Assembly: GCF_000272405.2 (NCBI RefSeq)
Contig: NZ_AJZM02000180.1
Coordinates: 1-25,215 of the forward strand
Reading direction: 5' to 3'
From: Vibrio tasmaniensis 1F-187
GTDB lineage: Bacteria > Pseudomonadota > Gammaproteobacteria > Enterobacterales > Vibrionaceae
DNA length: 25,215 nt
Position 1 is the stretch's first letter, and the number at the start of each line of letters is the position of its first letter. Shown here piece after piece: positions 24,468-25,215 of the stretch. The notes below the pieces were generated by a model. That model did no database searches and was not told where the DNA came from. It was given only the letters and a program-made list of their open reading frames with translations. The position numbers and the translations under genes were made by a program.

Positions 24468-24930
24468 TAGCCGAATCCGCTAAGGCAACCGTTTTAGGAC
24501 TTTCGTGCGTGATCCAGCGCATGAATTTCGAATGCGGATACTGACATCACTTATCGAATTGGCCTCATATAAACCCAAAGAATAGGTCTTGTGATTAATA
24601 AGTGACAAATCAGATAGCAACTCAGTCTTTCGTCCTTCATATCCGACAATATCTAACCGGATACGAATCAGTAAATCACTTACAGATAAAGCTTGATAGG
24701 TTTAATTAGTGTACATTCCTATCGTTCTGACCAAAGAAAAATGAGTCAGGCACACTCTTAAAGTTCCCCCCAATAAATCAAAGCGTCTGACACCTTTCCC
24801 TGCCCCCTAAAGGTACTAGAGTAGCTCACAACAAGAACTTGCCGAGTCAAGAATAATGCGGAAAAAACACTGTCATTTTTCAACAACCTTATCCAGTAAG
24901 TAATAAATTTCGAACAATATAACACCACCA
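24468..24930. other. intergenic region upstream of the DehR-like gene
   Basis: No convincing coding frame or RNA gene was seen. It is AT-rich and probably holds a promoter for a gene to the right of the window. Confidence 0.45.
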
Positions 24931-24931
24931 A

Positions 24932-24941
24932 TTGTATTACT
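24932..24941 (+). promoter_or_regulatory. operator-motif variant near the right end
   Basis: TTGTATTACT matches the shared motif at 8 of 10 positions. Its likely target gene would lie to the right of the window, beyond the possible mobile-element end. Confidence 0.3.
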
Positions 24942-25067
24942 TATAAGCACTAAAAGTTATTGGAAGTTATCGTAACAATACTCGCAGAACCAGATAACAA
25001 CGTTCATTTTGTTAAATCGTTTCGTTGTCAATGCGCCGCTGCAGCATTAAACGTTTCTCTAAATTTA

Positions 25068-25215
25068 GGGGCTGTTGATCTTTCGAGCTGGGTTTTGCAG
25101 CATCTTGTGGAAAATTTATACAAGGAAGAGGCTTTGACGTGTAGCTGGCCTACATGAAAAGCCGATAACGCTGTAGAAATGAACCACAAGAGCTGCCCGA
25201 AGGGTTCGGCTAAAA
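25068..25215. mobile_element. possible left end of an insertion sequence (continues past the window)
   Basis: From GGGGCTGTTGATCTTTCG (25068 onward) the sequence changes to a less AT-rich stretch that resembles an IS left end as I remember Vibrio and Shewanella elements, including a GCCCGAAGGGTTCGGC hairpin near the window edge. No transposase is inside the window, and the other end and target duplication cannot be seen, so this is tentative. Confidence 0.3.

Noticed and set aside
24960..25157. 65-codon frame at the right end
   Set aside because: TTG start without a clear ribosome binding site, and it crosses the apparent mobile-element boundary; no family features.
1..25215. CRISPR arrays, tRNA or rRNA genes
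   Set aside because: No regularly spaced repeats with unique spacers and no cloverleaf or rRNA-like sequence was noticed on either strand.

Overview
The window looks like a Vibrio chromosome, most likely the Splendidus clade. The reasons are protein-level recognition of a vibriolysin-type M4 protease, a tryptophanase close to the enteric enzyme, and alginate/oligouronate catabolism genes of the kind found in V. splendidus. Base composition is moderately AT-rich, and intergenic regions are AT-rich with many clean Rho-independent terminators. No rRNA or tRNA gene was recognised. Species and replicon are inference.

Left part (1-11.8 kb), housekeeping and accessory genes: a secreted M4 metalloprotease with a C-terminal PPC domain; a secreted protein of unknown function; a small Dabb-domain protein; a small exported protein; a LysR-type regulator convergent with tryptophanase (tnaA). 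Upstream of tnaA is an unlisted 32-codon leader peptide resembling TnaC, with a candidate CRP-dependent promoter. Next come a two-gene operon of overlapping membrane-associated GTPases and a divergent MsrA-family protein carrying a tandem-repeat insertion.

Right part (11.8-25.2 kb), probably the edge of an alginate/uronate utilisation region: a sodium:solute symporter, a YwqK/MORN-like exported repeat protein, a KdgM-family oligouronate porin, a cNMP/CBS/DUF294 protein with its DEDDh exonuclease partner, two divergent paralogous FadR-type GntR regulators, a MATE transporter and a beta-hydroxyacid dehydrogenase-family reductase resembling DehR. In this model the porin imports oligouronides across the outer membrane, the symporter brings them or their monomers across the inner membrane, and the reductase converts 4-deoxy-5-hexoseulose uronate to 2-keto-3-deoxygluconate.

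The most interesting signal is a short motif, TTGTATGATT. It occurs exactly four times, always in gaps next to these right-half genes, and close variants sit in front of the porin, one regulator and the right-hand end. I propose it as the operator of one or both GntR regulators. Other notable signals are a candidate sRNA with its own promoter and terminator in the 1-kb gap before the porin, a possible HapR/LuxR-type site upstream of the protease, and the apparent left edge of a mobile element at the right end.
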